DNA from: Methanobacterium_C sp963845285
GTDB lineage: Archaea > Methanobacteriota > Methanobacteria > Methanobacteriales > Methanobacteriaceae
DNA: 64,000 nt
Assembly: GCA_963845285.1 (NCBI GenBank)
Contig: CAWJRO010000014.1
Span: 62,001-126,000 of the forward strand
Direction of reading: 5' to 3'
Shown here one piece after another: positions 1 to 8,467 of this stretch (position 1 is the stretch's first letter; the number at the start of each line of letters is the position of its first letter). A program made the translations under genes and the position numbers. The notes beneath the pieces were generated by a model. It was given only the letters and a program-made list of their open reading frames with translations. It was not told the origin of the DNA and ran no database searches.

Positions 1-593
1 CAATGGTAAGACAGCAGTACCTCGAAGGATTCGGAGTTCCAGGACTTGTTGCAGTTGAAAGAGATGCCACAGGAGACGCACTTAAAATAGCCCTTGCAAT
101 GGGGCAGGGAGCAGGACTCACCAAAGCTGGTGTCCTTGAAACAACATTCAAAGAAGAAACAGAAACAGATCTATTCGGTGAACAGGCCGTGCTCTGTGGA
201 GGAGTTACAGGACTCATAAACGCAGGTTTCCAGACCCTTGTTGAGGCAGGTTACCAGCCAGAGATCGCATACTTCGAAACATGCCACGAGATGAAGTTAA
301 TAGTTGACTTAATCTACAAGAAAGGATTCGGTAACATGTGGCACGATGTCAGTAACACAGCTGAATTCGGAGGACTCGCAATCAGAGACCGTATCGTAAC
401 AGATGAAACCCGTAAAGAAATGAAACAGGTCCTTAAAGAGATCCAAACCGGTAAATTCACCAAAGAATTTGCAACCGAAAACAATGCTGGAGCTCCAATG
501 CTCAACAGCCTCAGAAGAATTGAGGATGATCTCCAGATCGAGAAAGTCGGTGCAAAATTAAGGAAAGCTTGCGGTTTACAGAAGGAAGATTAA
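1..593 (+). CDS. ilvC: Ketol-acid reductoisomerase, C-terminal part (5' end cut by window)
   Basis: Ketol-acid (acetohydroxyacid) reductoisomerase converts acetolactate to dihydroxyisovalerate in valine, leucine and isoleucine synthesis, using NAD(P)H and Mg2+. Only about 197 codons are inside the window; the family has about 330 residues, so the N-terminal Rossmann domain lies upstream. What is visible is the all-helical knotted domain: the stretch with ETETDLFGEQAVLCGG holds the first metal-binding acidic residues, and AYFETCHEMKLIVDL holds the later glutamates that bind metal and substrate. The frame is open to the left edge; the first Met in view (base 3) is internal, not a start. The protein ends ACGLQKED. 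A T-rich stretch after the stop could serve as a terminator. Identification is secure from motif order. Confidence 0.96.
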   Translation, partial: MVRQQYLEGFGVPGLVAVERDATGDALKIALAMGQGAGLTKAGVLETTFKEETETDLFGEQAVLCGGVTGLINAGFQTLVEAGYQPEIAYFETCHEMKLIVDLIYKKGFGNMWHDVSNTAEFGGLAIRDRIVTDETRKEMKQVLKEIQTGKFTKEFATENNAGAPMLNSLRRIEDDLQIEKVGAKLRKACGLQKED

Positions 594-1189
594 AGCTCCT
601 TCATTTTTTTCTATTTTAATTTCTAAGTCTATTATACTTCCATAATCTTATTTTTTCACCTTGAAACTCTGGGAACCATCATCATTAGAGTCAGATCCAT
701 TAAATCATAAAGTTAAAGGATCTTTCCAAACCTAGAACATTGTCAATGTGCAGGTGCAATGCGTAATTTAACCACTCCACTTTTTAGGAAAGGCTGTTGT
801 GGACCCATTAATAAACTTATATTGTCAAATCGAAGTTTCGTATGTTTTTATGTTACCATTCCCAGTATATCTATAATTATGACTCTTTTATCATCATCAA
901 AACTAACTGGGGATCCTATATAATCTCATATAGTTTGGTATCATCTATATGGCCATACTACAACCCCAAAACAAAGTATTGTCCGAAAGGTTTAATAGAA
1001 CGCAATCTAAATGATACTTATATGTACAACAGGTTACTGTCGCTGTAGTTACAAAGGTTTTGAATGCGCGTATGTAACTACATTACTAGCAAAAACAACC
1101 AGTTCCAAGATAAATTTGGAGAGATCAAACAAACTGTAGGTTACAATGTTTTGTAGATTTTCATCAGCTAATATTTTTAGGTGTGTTTA
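594..1189. other. Intergenic region between ilvC and the MFS exporter
   Basis: This stretch of about 600 bases has no convincing gene. A 68-codon open frame at 842-1048 has no ribosome binding site and no recognisable domain, so it is not called. The region holds a T-rich run just after ilvC and a perfect 9-base inverted repeat at 1044-1082 (listed separately) before the exporter. Confidence 0.5.
1044..1082. promoter_or_regulatory. Inverted repeat, candidate operator of the MFS exporter
   Basis: TGTAGTTAC at 1044-1052 and GTAACTACA at 1074-1082 are perfect reverse complements separated by 21 bases, about 110 bases before the exporter start. A related half-site, TGTAGGTTACA, lies near 1134-1144. 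Drug exporters are often controlled by dimeric repressors with such sites. The regulator is not adjacent, so this is an inference from symmetry and position. Confidence 0.35.
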
Positions 1190-2761
1190 ATGGTAAACAA
1201 AGTCAAATCGGAGTGGAATGCTCTTTTTGTCATCTCTTTATCATTATTTATCATTGGTCTGGACAGCACTTTCATGAATGTGGCTATGATGTATCTGGTG
1301 AAGGATCTGCACACCACCTTGGGGAATGTGCAGTCCATAATAGCCATTTACACACTGGTAATGGGTTGTTTTGTGCTATTTGGAGCTAAATTACAGGATG
1401 TAATCGGCAGGAAAAAAACGTTTCTTAGTGGGGCCATTATCTATGGAGTAGGAACCATAATCGCCGCAACCAGCATGAGCAGTACCATGTTACTTGTGGG
1501 CTGGTCAGTGATAGAGGGATTTGGAGCAGCTTTAATGCTGCCTGCCACATCATCCATAGTCACTTCCACTTACTCAGGCCGAAAACGAACATTTGCCCTT
1601 GGATTCACAGCAACCATTTTCACAGTTTCAGTGGCAATAGGCCCCTTGCTCGGAGGTTTCCTAACCACATTTTACTCCTGGAGATGGGGATTTGGATTAG
1701 AAGCCATAGTAGTCCTGTTCATACTTCTGTTCTCCAAAAGCCTGGTTGAGTCAAAACCTCCCCTGAAATGGTCTGATATAAACCTTAAAGGAGCCATACT
1801 TTCTGCATCCGGAATTTTAATAGTTATTCTCGGCGTACTTCAATTAAACACCCCTGCTTCATGGCTCAACTACTCAGGGACAATCATAAATCCAGTAGGA
1901 TTTTCAGTGGCTATGGGCATGATTATAACCGGGATTTTAATCTTGATCATATTCCTTTTCTACCAGAGAAAGCTGATTAAAACTGGAAAGAAACCGTTTA
2001 TGAATATTGAAATCTTAAAGAGCCGTCCATTCACGTTCGGTGTGGTTTCCATATTGATCATGGCTTTAATCCAGGCAGGGATATTTTACCTAGTGCCCCT
2101 TTATGTACAGACCAGATGGGCCGCCAATGCTTTAGTGACAGGTTTAATACTCCTGGCAGCGCCTGTAGGAAGTTTAATTTTCTCATTCAGTGCCAATAAA
2201 CTAACAAAATACCTTAAACATAACCATTTGGTGTCTCTAGGATTTATAGTTTCTATTATTGCCATTTTAACCCTATACTTGACATTCCTAAATTATGTGA
2301 ATTTGACCATGTATGATCTGATTCCTGGTTTGTTTATTTTAGGATCAGGATTGGGATTAGCCCTTCCCAACCTTAACAACATAGTTCTCTCCAGTTTAGA
2401 TGAGACACAATATGCAGATGGTTCTGGAATACTCAGCACCTTCAATAATGTGGGTTCATCCATTGGAACCGTTCTAATTGGATTGATTTTCTTTATAGCA
2501 GTATATTTCAGCGTTGCCAGTTCTCTTCCAGTTGAATATCCTCAGTATCAAAATCAACAGAGTTTAAACCATGATATATACGTTTGGGTGGGTCAGGTGA
2601 TACATCCCAATGCTACCGCCATGGAAGAAGACCATAACCTTCTCAGCCTAACATTATATTCCGGGTCTCGGGGAATGCAATTTGCATTCTTATCAACAGC
2701 CCTATTGCTTTTTGTAGGGTTTTTATTATCCCTTTTCATCAAGCCACCACCCATGGACTGA
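1190..2761 (+). CDS. MFS transporter, DHA2 (EmrB/QacA-like) family
   Basis: Predicted proton-driven multidrug exporter of 523 residues, the usual length for the 14-helix DHA2 branch. The N-terminus shows the first membrane helix followed by D-TFMNVAM. The loop motif A (GAKLQDVIGRKK) sits near residue 72, and the antiporter motif C (GPLLGGFL) near residue 165. Hydrophobic segments continue to the C-terminus, which ends in a short basic tail. I chose the ATG at 1190 because AGGTG at 1179-1183 is well spaced from it; a GTG at 1181 overlaps that site and is less likely. It stands alone, with a possible operator upstream. The substrate cannot be read from the sequence. A second DHA2 exporter lies at 46430-48031. 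Confidence 0.9.
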   Translation: MVNKVKSEWNALFVISLSLFIIGLDSTFMNVAMMYLVKDLHTTLGNVQSIIAIYTLVMGCFVLFGAKLQDVIGRKKTFLSGAIIYGVGTIIAATSMSSTMLLVGWSVIEGFGAALMLPATSSIVTSTYSGRKRTFALGFTATIFTVSVAIGPLLGGFLTTFYSWRWGFGLEAIVVLFILLFSKSLVESKPPLKWSDINLKGAILSASGILIVILGVLQLNTPASWLNYSGTIINPVGFSVAMGMIITGILILIIFLFYQRKLIKTGKKPFMNIEILKSRPFTFGVVSILIMALIQAGIFYLVPLYVQTRWAANALVTGLILLAAPVGSLIFSFSANKLTKYLKHNHLVSLGFIVSIIAILTLYLTFLNYVNLTMYDLIPGLFILGSGLGLALPNLNNIVLSSLDETQYADGSGILSTFNNVGSSIGTVLIGLIFFIAVYFSVASSLPVEYPQYQNQQSLNHDIYVWVGQVIHPNATAMEEDHNLLSLTLYSGSRGMQFAFLSTALLLFVGFLLSLFIKPPPMD

Positions 2762-3155
2762 AAATTTATATTTTTAAATTATGGGCTGTCCAATATTCAA
2801 AATATAAAAAAGTAATGATTAACAAAAGTTTCTATCCAACATATATCTCTTTGATAAACTTTAACCCCATTTAAACTCCTTATTATCAGTTGGTTATCTT
2901 CCTCTAAACTTATCATCTACTGGATATTCATAAACTATCACTATCCATACCAGATCATGTCTTCCTGGGAGTACATCATGTCTGGAACCCTCAACAATTA
3001 ATAAATCATTCCTCAAAAAGGGTAGAGGTTAAAAATAAGTTATTATACAGATTATACAATAAATCCAATCATTTTAATCATGAGATAAATTTAATAACTG
3101 CATTGAACATATTTCAGCCCAGTAATCATTGAATTAAAAACATCAGGGTGATTTT
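2762..3155. other. Intergenic region, possible 40-codon minus-strand ORF
   Basis: Nearly 400 bases without a clear gene. On the minus strand, 3016 down to 2894 reads open from a TTG for 40 residues with a protein-like composition (it includes RHDVLPGRHDLVWIV) and then a TAA, but there is no good ribosome binding site. It could be a gene relic. Bases near 2782-2815 weakly resemble one end of the scattered palindromic element. Confidence 0.25.
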
Positions 3156-4151
3156 ATGGTTTTTGTTGGCATGGATCATGGGACAACAGGAGTTTCATTT
3201 ACAGTACTTGAGGACGAACCAGTACACTTCAGGATCGGAAGAGAAGAACTGTCGGCAGGCAAAGCATCTGCAGTTGAAGAACTCTCCAAAAGAGTTGAAA
3301 TAGAATCCATAGAACTTATGGCCATAACATACGCCATGGGCGATGGTATCAGTGCAATAACCCCCATTGAAAGGGTAAAAGATAGGGGAATATTATCAAT
3401 GGGTGGCGCAGGTAAAGTTACAGGCGGAGGAACTGCAGTATATGATGAGATAAAAGAATCTGGCATTCCCACGGTTTTGATACCGGGACTTCATAAGAAC
3501 ACTCCATGCCTTGACCCCCGATTTAAAGCGGCTTACTCTCACCATGCAAGCCCTGAAAAGATCAGCATATCTTACAACGCTTATAAAGAAACTGGTTTTG
3601 ATAACATGCTGGTCTCAGACATTAGTTCCAACACCGTGACCATGTTGATCGAAGATGGACAGATAACTGGTGCTATGGACGCATGTATTGGTGCAATGGG
3701 AATTGTACACGGCCCTTTAGACCTTGAAATGTTGAGGGATATAGATGATGGCACCAAAACAGCCAATGAATGTTTTTCAAATGCTGGAGCCGTTAAAGTG
3801 GCCGGCGTTACCACCAAAGTGGCCAGAGCTAAAAATGATATCCTTAAAATGTACCTTGAGGGCAACAGAAAAGCAGAACTTGCCATTGAAACCATGATCA
3901 TGACCATAAACATGGAGATCTGGGGTCTTGCAGGGATAGCAGACAGACCTATTGAAGGGATTGTGCTTACAGGTTCTATAGGCTCAATGCAGGAACCCAT
4001 AGACATTTTTGGAATGGTAAAAGAAAATGTTCAGGATATTGCTCCTGTTGTAAATCTCCCGGCAACTTCAGGTTCAGTTGGAAGCGCTCAAATAGCCGAA
4101 GCTGTTTTTGAAGGGAAAAAAGAAATTTTAGGGATAAAGGTTGAGGAGTAA
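3156..4151 (+). CDS. Methanogenesis marker protein 12 (UPF0285)
   Basis: This 331-residue protein matches methanogenesis marker 12, a family found in methanogens and without a proven reaction. It has the fold signature of the ASKHA (acetate and sugar kinase/Hsp70) superfamily: the N-terminal GMDHGTTGVSFTVLED is a phosphate-loop-like strand and turn, DISSNTVTMLIEDGQI is a second one, and GIVLTGSIGSM is a third glycine-rich segment near residue 270. ATP binding is therefore likely but inferred. The ATG at 3156 is preceded by CAGGGTGAT, a good ribosome binding site. It appears monocistronic, followed by decayed sequence. Its presence strongly supports a methanogen host. Confidence 0.93.
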   Translation: MVFVGMDHGTTGVSFTVLEDEPVHFRIGREELSAGKASAVEELSKRVEIESIELMAITYAMGDGISAITPIERVKDRGILSMGGAGKVTGGGTAVYDEIKESGIPTVLIPGLHKNTPCLDPRFKAAYSHHASPEKISISYNAYKETGFDNMLVSDISSNTVTMLIEDGQITGAMDACIGAMGIVHGPLDLEMLRDIDDGTKTANECFSNAGAVKVAGVTTKVARAKNDILKMYLEGNRKAELAIETMIMTINMEIWGLAGIADRPIEGIVLTGSIGSMQEPIDIFGMVKENVQDIAPVVNLPATSGSVGSAQIAEAVFEGKKEILGIKVEE

Positions 4152-4236
4152 ATATTTTTTTGAGGATTCTTTTGCAAGGTTTTTTCATATAAATATCCTT
4201 AAAAACATCATAATAACCTCATAATTTTCATTTAGA

Positions 4237-4350
4237 TCATTTGAAATAAAATACATCTTCCCATATTTTTTTCAGGGATGTAACGAGTTTATTATCTTCT
4301 AAAACCTTAATGTGATGTTTCCAGAGCCCAAATGCCCCCTTATGAATATA
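4237..4350 (-). pseudogene. Winged-helix regulator, C-terminal relic
   Basis: Read on the minus strand, this short frame gives LWKHHIKVLEDNKLVTS followed by a short tail and TGA. That is the recognition-helix and wing region of an ArsR-like winged-helix regulator, and it resembles the intact regulator at 8871-9161 (RHHTKVLEDNQILTS). No N-terminal part precedes it in the same frame. It overlaps, in another frame, an ABC ATPase relic, so the two look like debris joined by deletion. Confidence 0.45.
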
Positions 4351-4439
4351 AACTCCCCATATTTTATTTCAAGGTCAATGCCGTTTAAGGCTTTTATTTT
4401 CCCCTTGTCATAACTTTTTTTAAGGTTTTTAATTTCATC
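4299..4439 (-). pseudogene. ABC transporter ATPase (MacB/LolD-like), N-terminal relic
   Basis: The minus-strand frame reads LKKSYDKGKIKALNGIDLEI and then YGEFIFIRGHLGSG. This is the typical start of a MacB/LolD-type ATPase up to the Walker A loop (normally GxSGSGKST), where it ends in a TAG after seven more codons. The serine and lysine of the Walker A are lost, and the start codon is replaced by TAA-GAT. At about 46 codons instead of about 230 it is a gene fragment. It runs into the winged-helix relic in a different frame. Confidence 0.5.
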
Positions 4440-4636
4440 TTATCACATCATTACGTTAAGTAAGTATCCCAAATTCATACCAAAATCCATACTCCCATCT
4501 CCATAATTAGATTTAAAATTAAAATAATCCATTTTAAACTATTTTTTTATTAAATTAGATATATGAAAGCAATATTCAATAAAAAAAAATCTTTTAAAAT
4601 CCTGCCAATATATAATCAATGCATGGATAAACTTGG

Positions 4637-4825
4637 TCTACAGTAGAAAAAATTGTTTGAAGAGGATCATTTCAATTGCATTTAACGAAGAACAAGAATA
4701 AATTTTGAAGAATATCTTCAATGAAAATATTCTACAGTAGAAAATAAATTGGATTAAAAAATCTTTTAGATTACTAGTTTCCATTAAAAAAATGCATTAT
4801 ACACACATAATTCTACAGTAGAAAA
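4637..4825. repeat. Three copies of TCTACAGTAGAAAA
   Basis: The 14-mer TCTACAGTAGAAAA occurs at 4637-4650, 4731-4744 and 4812-4825, in the same orientation, 94 and 81 bases apart. The core TCTACAGTAGA is a palindrome except for its central base, as expected for a dimeric DNA-binding protein. The surrounding 800 bases have no intact gene. It is not a CRISPR: the repeat is too short and the spacers are AT-rich and of unequal length. Confidence 0.55.
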
Positions 4826-5167
4826 ATTTGAATAAAATAGAATAAGTTTAAAATAATATAGAAATGGTTAATATCCCAAATAAAATGAAAAAAATGGAAT
4901 AAAACGGAATTGGATAAATTTAAGGCAATGTTAAATAAATGTGAGTAATAAATGGATATAAAGAGCAATAAATAGTAAAATAAATAGTAATATCAAAAAC
5001 ATGACCTAGTAAATATAACTGAATCTATTTAATCGACAGTGTTTGTTGTTTCAATCTTCATTATTAAAAATTTTAAGTGACCTTGTGTCGAAGCCACAGT
5101 CTGTCCAGGTGATCTATTTAAAATCTCTGCTTGTGGATAACTTAGTTTTGAATTTAAATTTAAATTC

Positions 5168-6385
5168 AAGAGAATTTCTATAAACCTTTTTGATTTTTTG
5201 GTTTTAATGTTTGTTGGTTGATGTTATTCTCTGTTTAGTAGGTGTATAATGAATTTACGATAGTTTTATATCTTATTAAGAGTATAGGAATATTATGAAG
5301 TCGTTTGATGATTATCTCTTGAATAAGGAGTATGCTCGTGTGGAACGGTTGGGTGATAAGTTGGCTGAGGTTGAACCTTTGATTGATTGGGAGGTTTTTC
5401 GGCCGATCATTCGGGAAATGTATGATAACCAAACAGAACGTGGTGGTAGACCTAACAATGATGAAGTAGTAATGGTTAAGATGTTGGTTTTACAATCATG
5501 GTACGGTTTATCTGATCCCGAACTTGAAAGGCAGGCTACGGACCGTATTTCTTTTAGGAAGTTTTTAGGATTTCCTGAAGTTATACCAGACCGTGCAACG
5601 GTCTGGTCTTTCAGAGAAATATTGAGTCAAACAGGTAAAGACAAGGAAATATGGACGGAATTACAAAGACAAATTGACAGTAAAGGTTTAAAGGTTAAAG
5701 AAGGTGTGATTCAGGATGCCACATTTATCACAGCTGATCCTGGTCATAAAAAGGTTGATGAACCACGTGGACCTAATGCTAAAACTCGACGCAGCAAAGA
5801 TGGGACCTGGACTAAAAAAGGAAATAAATCCAGTTTTGGATACAAATTGCACACAAAAATGGATATGGAATATGAATTGATACGTGAATTAGAAACAACC
5901 ACTGCTAAAGTACATGATAGTCAAATTGACTTATCTCAACCTGATGAAATCATGTATCGTGACCGCGGGTACTTTGGAGGACAATGCAAAGGCCACAATG
6001 CCACTATGAACCGAGCCACACGCGGCCATCCACTGAGAATACGTGATAAAATGCGAAATAAAAGAATATCATGCAAAAGATCACCAGGAGAACGGCCCTA
6101 TGCAGTAATTAAAACCATATTCCACTCCGGCCACACAAAACTCACCACCATCTTCCGAAACCACACCCGAAACATATTCAACTGCCTCAGCTACAACTTA
6201 CTACAACTAAACACCCTAACCTATAAATCAGACGAACTAGCGAACGCTATCATCAAATAGTTACTAAAACATACTAAAAACACTAAAAAAAAGACAAAAA
6301 TAAATCAAAACCCAGAAAAACCCATTACAATAACAAGATAAACTAAAACCCAAAATAAAAAAACGAAGTAAATAGAAATTCTCTT
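5168..6385 (+). mobile_element. IS5-type insertion sequence with terminal inverted repeats
   Basis: The transposase gene is bracketed by AAGAGAATTTCTAT at 5168-5181 and its near-exact reverse complement ending at 6385; 13-14 bases match perfectly and more match imperfectly further in. Element length is about 1.22 kb, normal for the IS5 group. I could not identify a clean target-site duplication beside the repeats. It sits among gene relics between the marker 12 gene and the DUF2769 gene, a region that tolerates insertions. Confidence 0.75.
5295..6260 (+). CDS. IS5-family transposase (DDE type)
   Basis: A 321-residue transposase that cuts and joins the ends of the surrounding element. The N-terminal part (residues about 38-110) is the DUF772-type domain with RGGRPNNDEVVMVKMLVLQ and YGLSDPELERQ. 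The catalytic triad is visible as D141 (VIQDATFI), D223 (YRDRGYFG) and E266 (KRSPGERPYAVIK), and the C-terminal half is the DDE_Tnp_1 fold. Length and residues are complete, so the enzyme may be active. The ATG follows a weak leader (AGGAATATT). The 3' third uses more C-rich codons than the 5' third. Confidence 0.92.
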   Translation: MKSFDDYLLNKEYARVERLGDKLAEVEPLIDWEVFRPIIREMYDNQTERGGRPNNDEVVMVKMLVLQSWYGLSDPELERQATDRISFRKFLGFPEVIPDRATVWSFREILSQTGKDKEIWTELQRQIDSKGLKVKEGVIQDATFITADPGHKKVDEPRGPNAKTRRSKDGTWTKKGNKSSFGYKLHTKMDMEYELIRELETTTAKVHDSQIDLSQPDEIMYRDRGYFGGQCKGHNATMNRATRGHPLRIRDKMRNKRISCKRSPGERPYAVIKTIFHSGHTKLTTIFRNHTRNIFNCLSYNLLQLNTLTYKSDELANAIIK

Positions 6386-6845
6386 AAGTTTAGAGCAAGA
6401 TTTGTTGAACAACAGAGAGACAGATCATTGAAATTATTTTAACTAATCAGGAATATAACATGACAATACTACTGATAATCATCTAATTTTTTAACTTAAA
6501 TGTATTTTTTCAACAATTTTTATATACAAAATCGAACAATTATAATACTGAGGGAGTTAAAACCAATTGTTAAACCAATTTCTTTGAACTGCATTTGTTT
6601 TGTTGAATTGACCACAATCTGGGAATGGTTTATACTAAAGCCATAAAAGCAGAGATCAAAGTAACCATTGAGGAAAATATAATCGTGAGATCCGATATCA
6701 ATCCAACTCTTCAGTTAAGTTAAAACCCGTTATATACCAAAAACATTGAAAAATTTCATCCATGTTCAATTCAGGGTTAGAGAAGTCAATTAATTGAATA
6801 AATATTATAATACTAGTTATAAAAACTATAAAAGGGGATTTAAAA
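6386..6845. other. Intergenic region right of the IS element
   Basis: About 460 AT-rich bases. A 32-codon open frame at 6625-6723 (starting MVYTKAIKAEIKVTIEEN) has protein-like composition but no ribosome binding site; it may be a small gene or a relic. TATA-like stretches near 6800-6820 probably belong to the promoter of the next gene. Confidence 0.3.
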
Positions 6846-7160
6846 ATGGGAAAAGTTGAATTCAATGCAGAAAACGTTGCAAAATGTCAATGCGTGAAAT
6901 GTCCGGTCCAAAAAAAGAGCAAGTGCTTTAAAAACAAGTTAAGAGGGATGCAGGAGATGATGTCTGAAGATGTGGACATTGCTACTGTGATAGAACCAAA
7001 AGATGTCCCTGGAGTTTACTGCGCAAATGGAAAAGCCATCTGCACAGACCTTGATACACATGAAATATGTAAATGTGGGGAATGTTCAATATGGATAGAA
7101 TATGAGCTTAACAAAGGAGAACCCGGATCATATTTTTGCAGAGATGGTGCTGCACGATAA
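6846..7160 (+). CDS. DUF2769 cysteine-rich protein
   Basis: A 104-residue soluble protein rich in paired cysteines: CQCVKCPVQKKSKC near residues 14-27, one C at PGVYCANGKAIC, CKCGEC near residue 78, and a last C at SYFCRDG. The pattern matches DUF2769, a small archaeal family of unknown function whose cysteines probably bind zinc or an iron-sulfur cluster. The start at 6846 follows AAAGGGGATTTAAAA, a good ribosome binding site. It is monocistronic. The family name is fairly sure; no role can be given. Confidence 0.75.
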   Translation: MGKVEFNAENVAKCQCVKCPVQKKSKCFKNKLRGMQEMMSEDVDIATVIEPKDVPGVYCANGKAICTDLDTHEICKCGECSIWIEYELNKGEPGSYFCRDGAAR

Positions 7161-7257
7161 ATGACAGGTTAAATTTGAAAAAATATTTAACATCTATTAA
7201 GTTTTATCAATTCCATTTTTATTTTTGGAAATGAACATTAGGTGAATTTTATTTACA

Positions 7258-7306
7258 ATTTAGTATTAGAATTTAGTATTAGAATTTAATATTAGAATTT
7301 AATATT
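7258..7306. repeat. Tandem 13-base repeat, about four units
   Basis: The unit ATTTAGTATTAGA (later copies ATTTAATATTAGA) is repeated at 7258-7270, 7271-7283, 7284-7296 and partly to 7306. It lies in the gap after the DUF2769 gene. It looks like a simple replication-slippage repeat. Confidence 0.7.
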
Positions 7307-7350
7307 TCCATTCCATCTTATTATCTGTTTAAAGGAGAATACGTAAACTT

Positions 7351-7678
7351 TCAGCCCCGAGGCCAGTACATCATAATAAAAACCCCAATCAAAGCTACAG
7401 ATGCCCCAATCACATCGAACCTGTCTGGTGCAACCTTATCAATCTGCCAACCCCAAATAAGGGCCATGAAAATGAATATACCCCCATATGTCGCATAAAC
7501 CCTACCAAAATTTGCAGGCTGCATTGTTGGAACAACACCATAAAGAACCAGGATGATTGCACCTAAAACTGCTAATTCTATACCTGCACCTTCTTTAAGC
7601 TAGAGCCAGATTAAGTATCCTCCCAATCCCAAAAAGGCCTGCCAAAATAAAATAAAAAAGAGATTTAGCTATTTCCAT
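7351..7678 (-). pseudogene. YnfA/UPF0060 small membrane protein, frameshifted
   Basis: The minus strand encodes nearly all of a YnfA-like four-helix membrane protein of about 108 residues, but it is broken. From ATG at 7678 it reads MEIAKSLFYFILAGLFGIG, then a +1 shift near 7620-7630 is needed to reach GGYLIWL. An in-frame TAG at 7600-7602 stands where the family has tryptophan (usual LVWLWLREG). After that it reads cleanly through QPANFGRVYATYGGIF and APDRFDVIGA to the end MMYWPRG and a stop. Two separate lesions favour a real pseudogene over one sequencing error. YnfA proteins are linked to small-molecule export; the copy here should be non-functional. Confidence 0.75.
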
Positions 7679-7717
7679 GTAGTTCACCGGTGCATCTATA
7701 GTTAAGAAGACATCCAA

Positions 7718-8077
7718 TTAATTAACATCTGAGTGTTTATTCCTAATAGCGTTGACCATCACAACTATACCCTCCATTATTAGGAGTACCGCCACCAACA
7801 CTATTAAAAATAATGCCACAATACCAAAATGATGATAATAAAAGGTTGAATAGGACAATACCATGTAACTTCCAGTTAATGCGAATAAAAGTCCTCCCAA
7901 AACCCTTATCAACTTCTTTTTAAGTCCAATACCTAGAACACCAATTATTACTGCAGCAACAGCTATGAAGTAACCCCACAAATAACCGTTGTAGTTGGTA
8001 AGTGCTATGATAACACCAAACAATATCAAAGGATTGTTTATATCCTTAATTTCAATAAAAATCTTTTCCCAATCCAT
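7718..8077 (-). CDS. Small hypothetical membrane protein (four helices)
   Basis: A 119-residue protein, not recognised as a named family. It begins MDWEKIFIEIKDINNPLILF and has about four hydrophobic segments: NPLILFGVIIAL, YFIAVAAVIIGVLGIGL, VLGGLLFALTGSYMVL, and IVALFLIVLVAVLLIMEGIV. It ends with a short polar tail, RNKHSDVN. A weak GTGATTTT lies just before the ATG. It lies downstream of the regulator-membrane protein pair but more than 390 bases away, so it is probably transcribed on its own. The regular helix pattern and start make it a likely real gene. Confidence 0.6.
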   Translation of the reverse strand: MDWEKIFIEIKDINNPLILFGVIIALTNYNGYLWGYFIAVAAVIIGVLGIGLKKKLIRVLGGLLFALTGSYMVLSYSTFYYHHFGIVALFLIVLVAVLLIMEGIVVMVNAIRNKHSDVN

Positions 8078-8467
8078 AAAATCACTGAATTTATTATTAA
8101 AAAAGAATTATAAGTATTTAACCAATTCTTTTGGATCCAATTCTAAGTTGAAGTTCTCCATAAATACACTAAAAACTATTTTTAATCAGTCTTAGTGTTG
8201 TTAATTGTAATACCATTCACAGGAAACTATCTACTAACTCATTAAAGAAAGTTGCTAAAGAGAGTTTAAAGGGATTAAAATTCCAGTCAAAAAAATACAC
8301 TTGTTGTTCATATATTGTGATTTATTTTACACTTGAAGTGTATGTCCTATTTTTCATGAAATTCCTGCACATCGATTTGAGTTCTTATTTAAACATCATA
8401 AAATTTGTAAGAAAATTTATAGGATTAGGATCAATGATCCTGCACCAGAACTTCTTAACTTCCTCAT
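8078..8467. other. Intergenic region with a single origin-box-like sequence
   Basis: About 390 AT-rich bases with no supported gene. The one notable feature is TTTTACACTTGAAG at 8325-8338, which matches the core of the replication-origin boxes at 34-35 kb and is itself part of the palindrome CACTTGAAGTG. A single copy may be chance. Confidence 0.35.

Noticed and set aside
842..1048. 68-codon open frame after ilvC
   Set aside because: No ribosome binding site and an irregular composition; it lies in promoter-type sequence of the exporter.
4637..4825. CRISPR array
   Set aside because: Three 14-base repeats only, with unequal AT-rich gaps of 67-80 bases and no cas genes.
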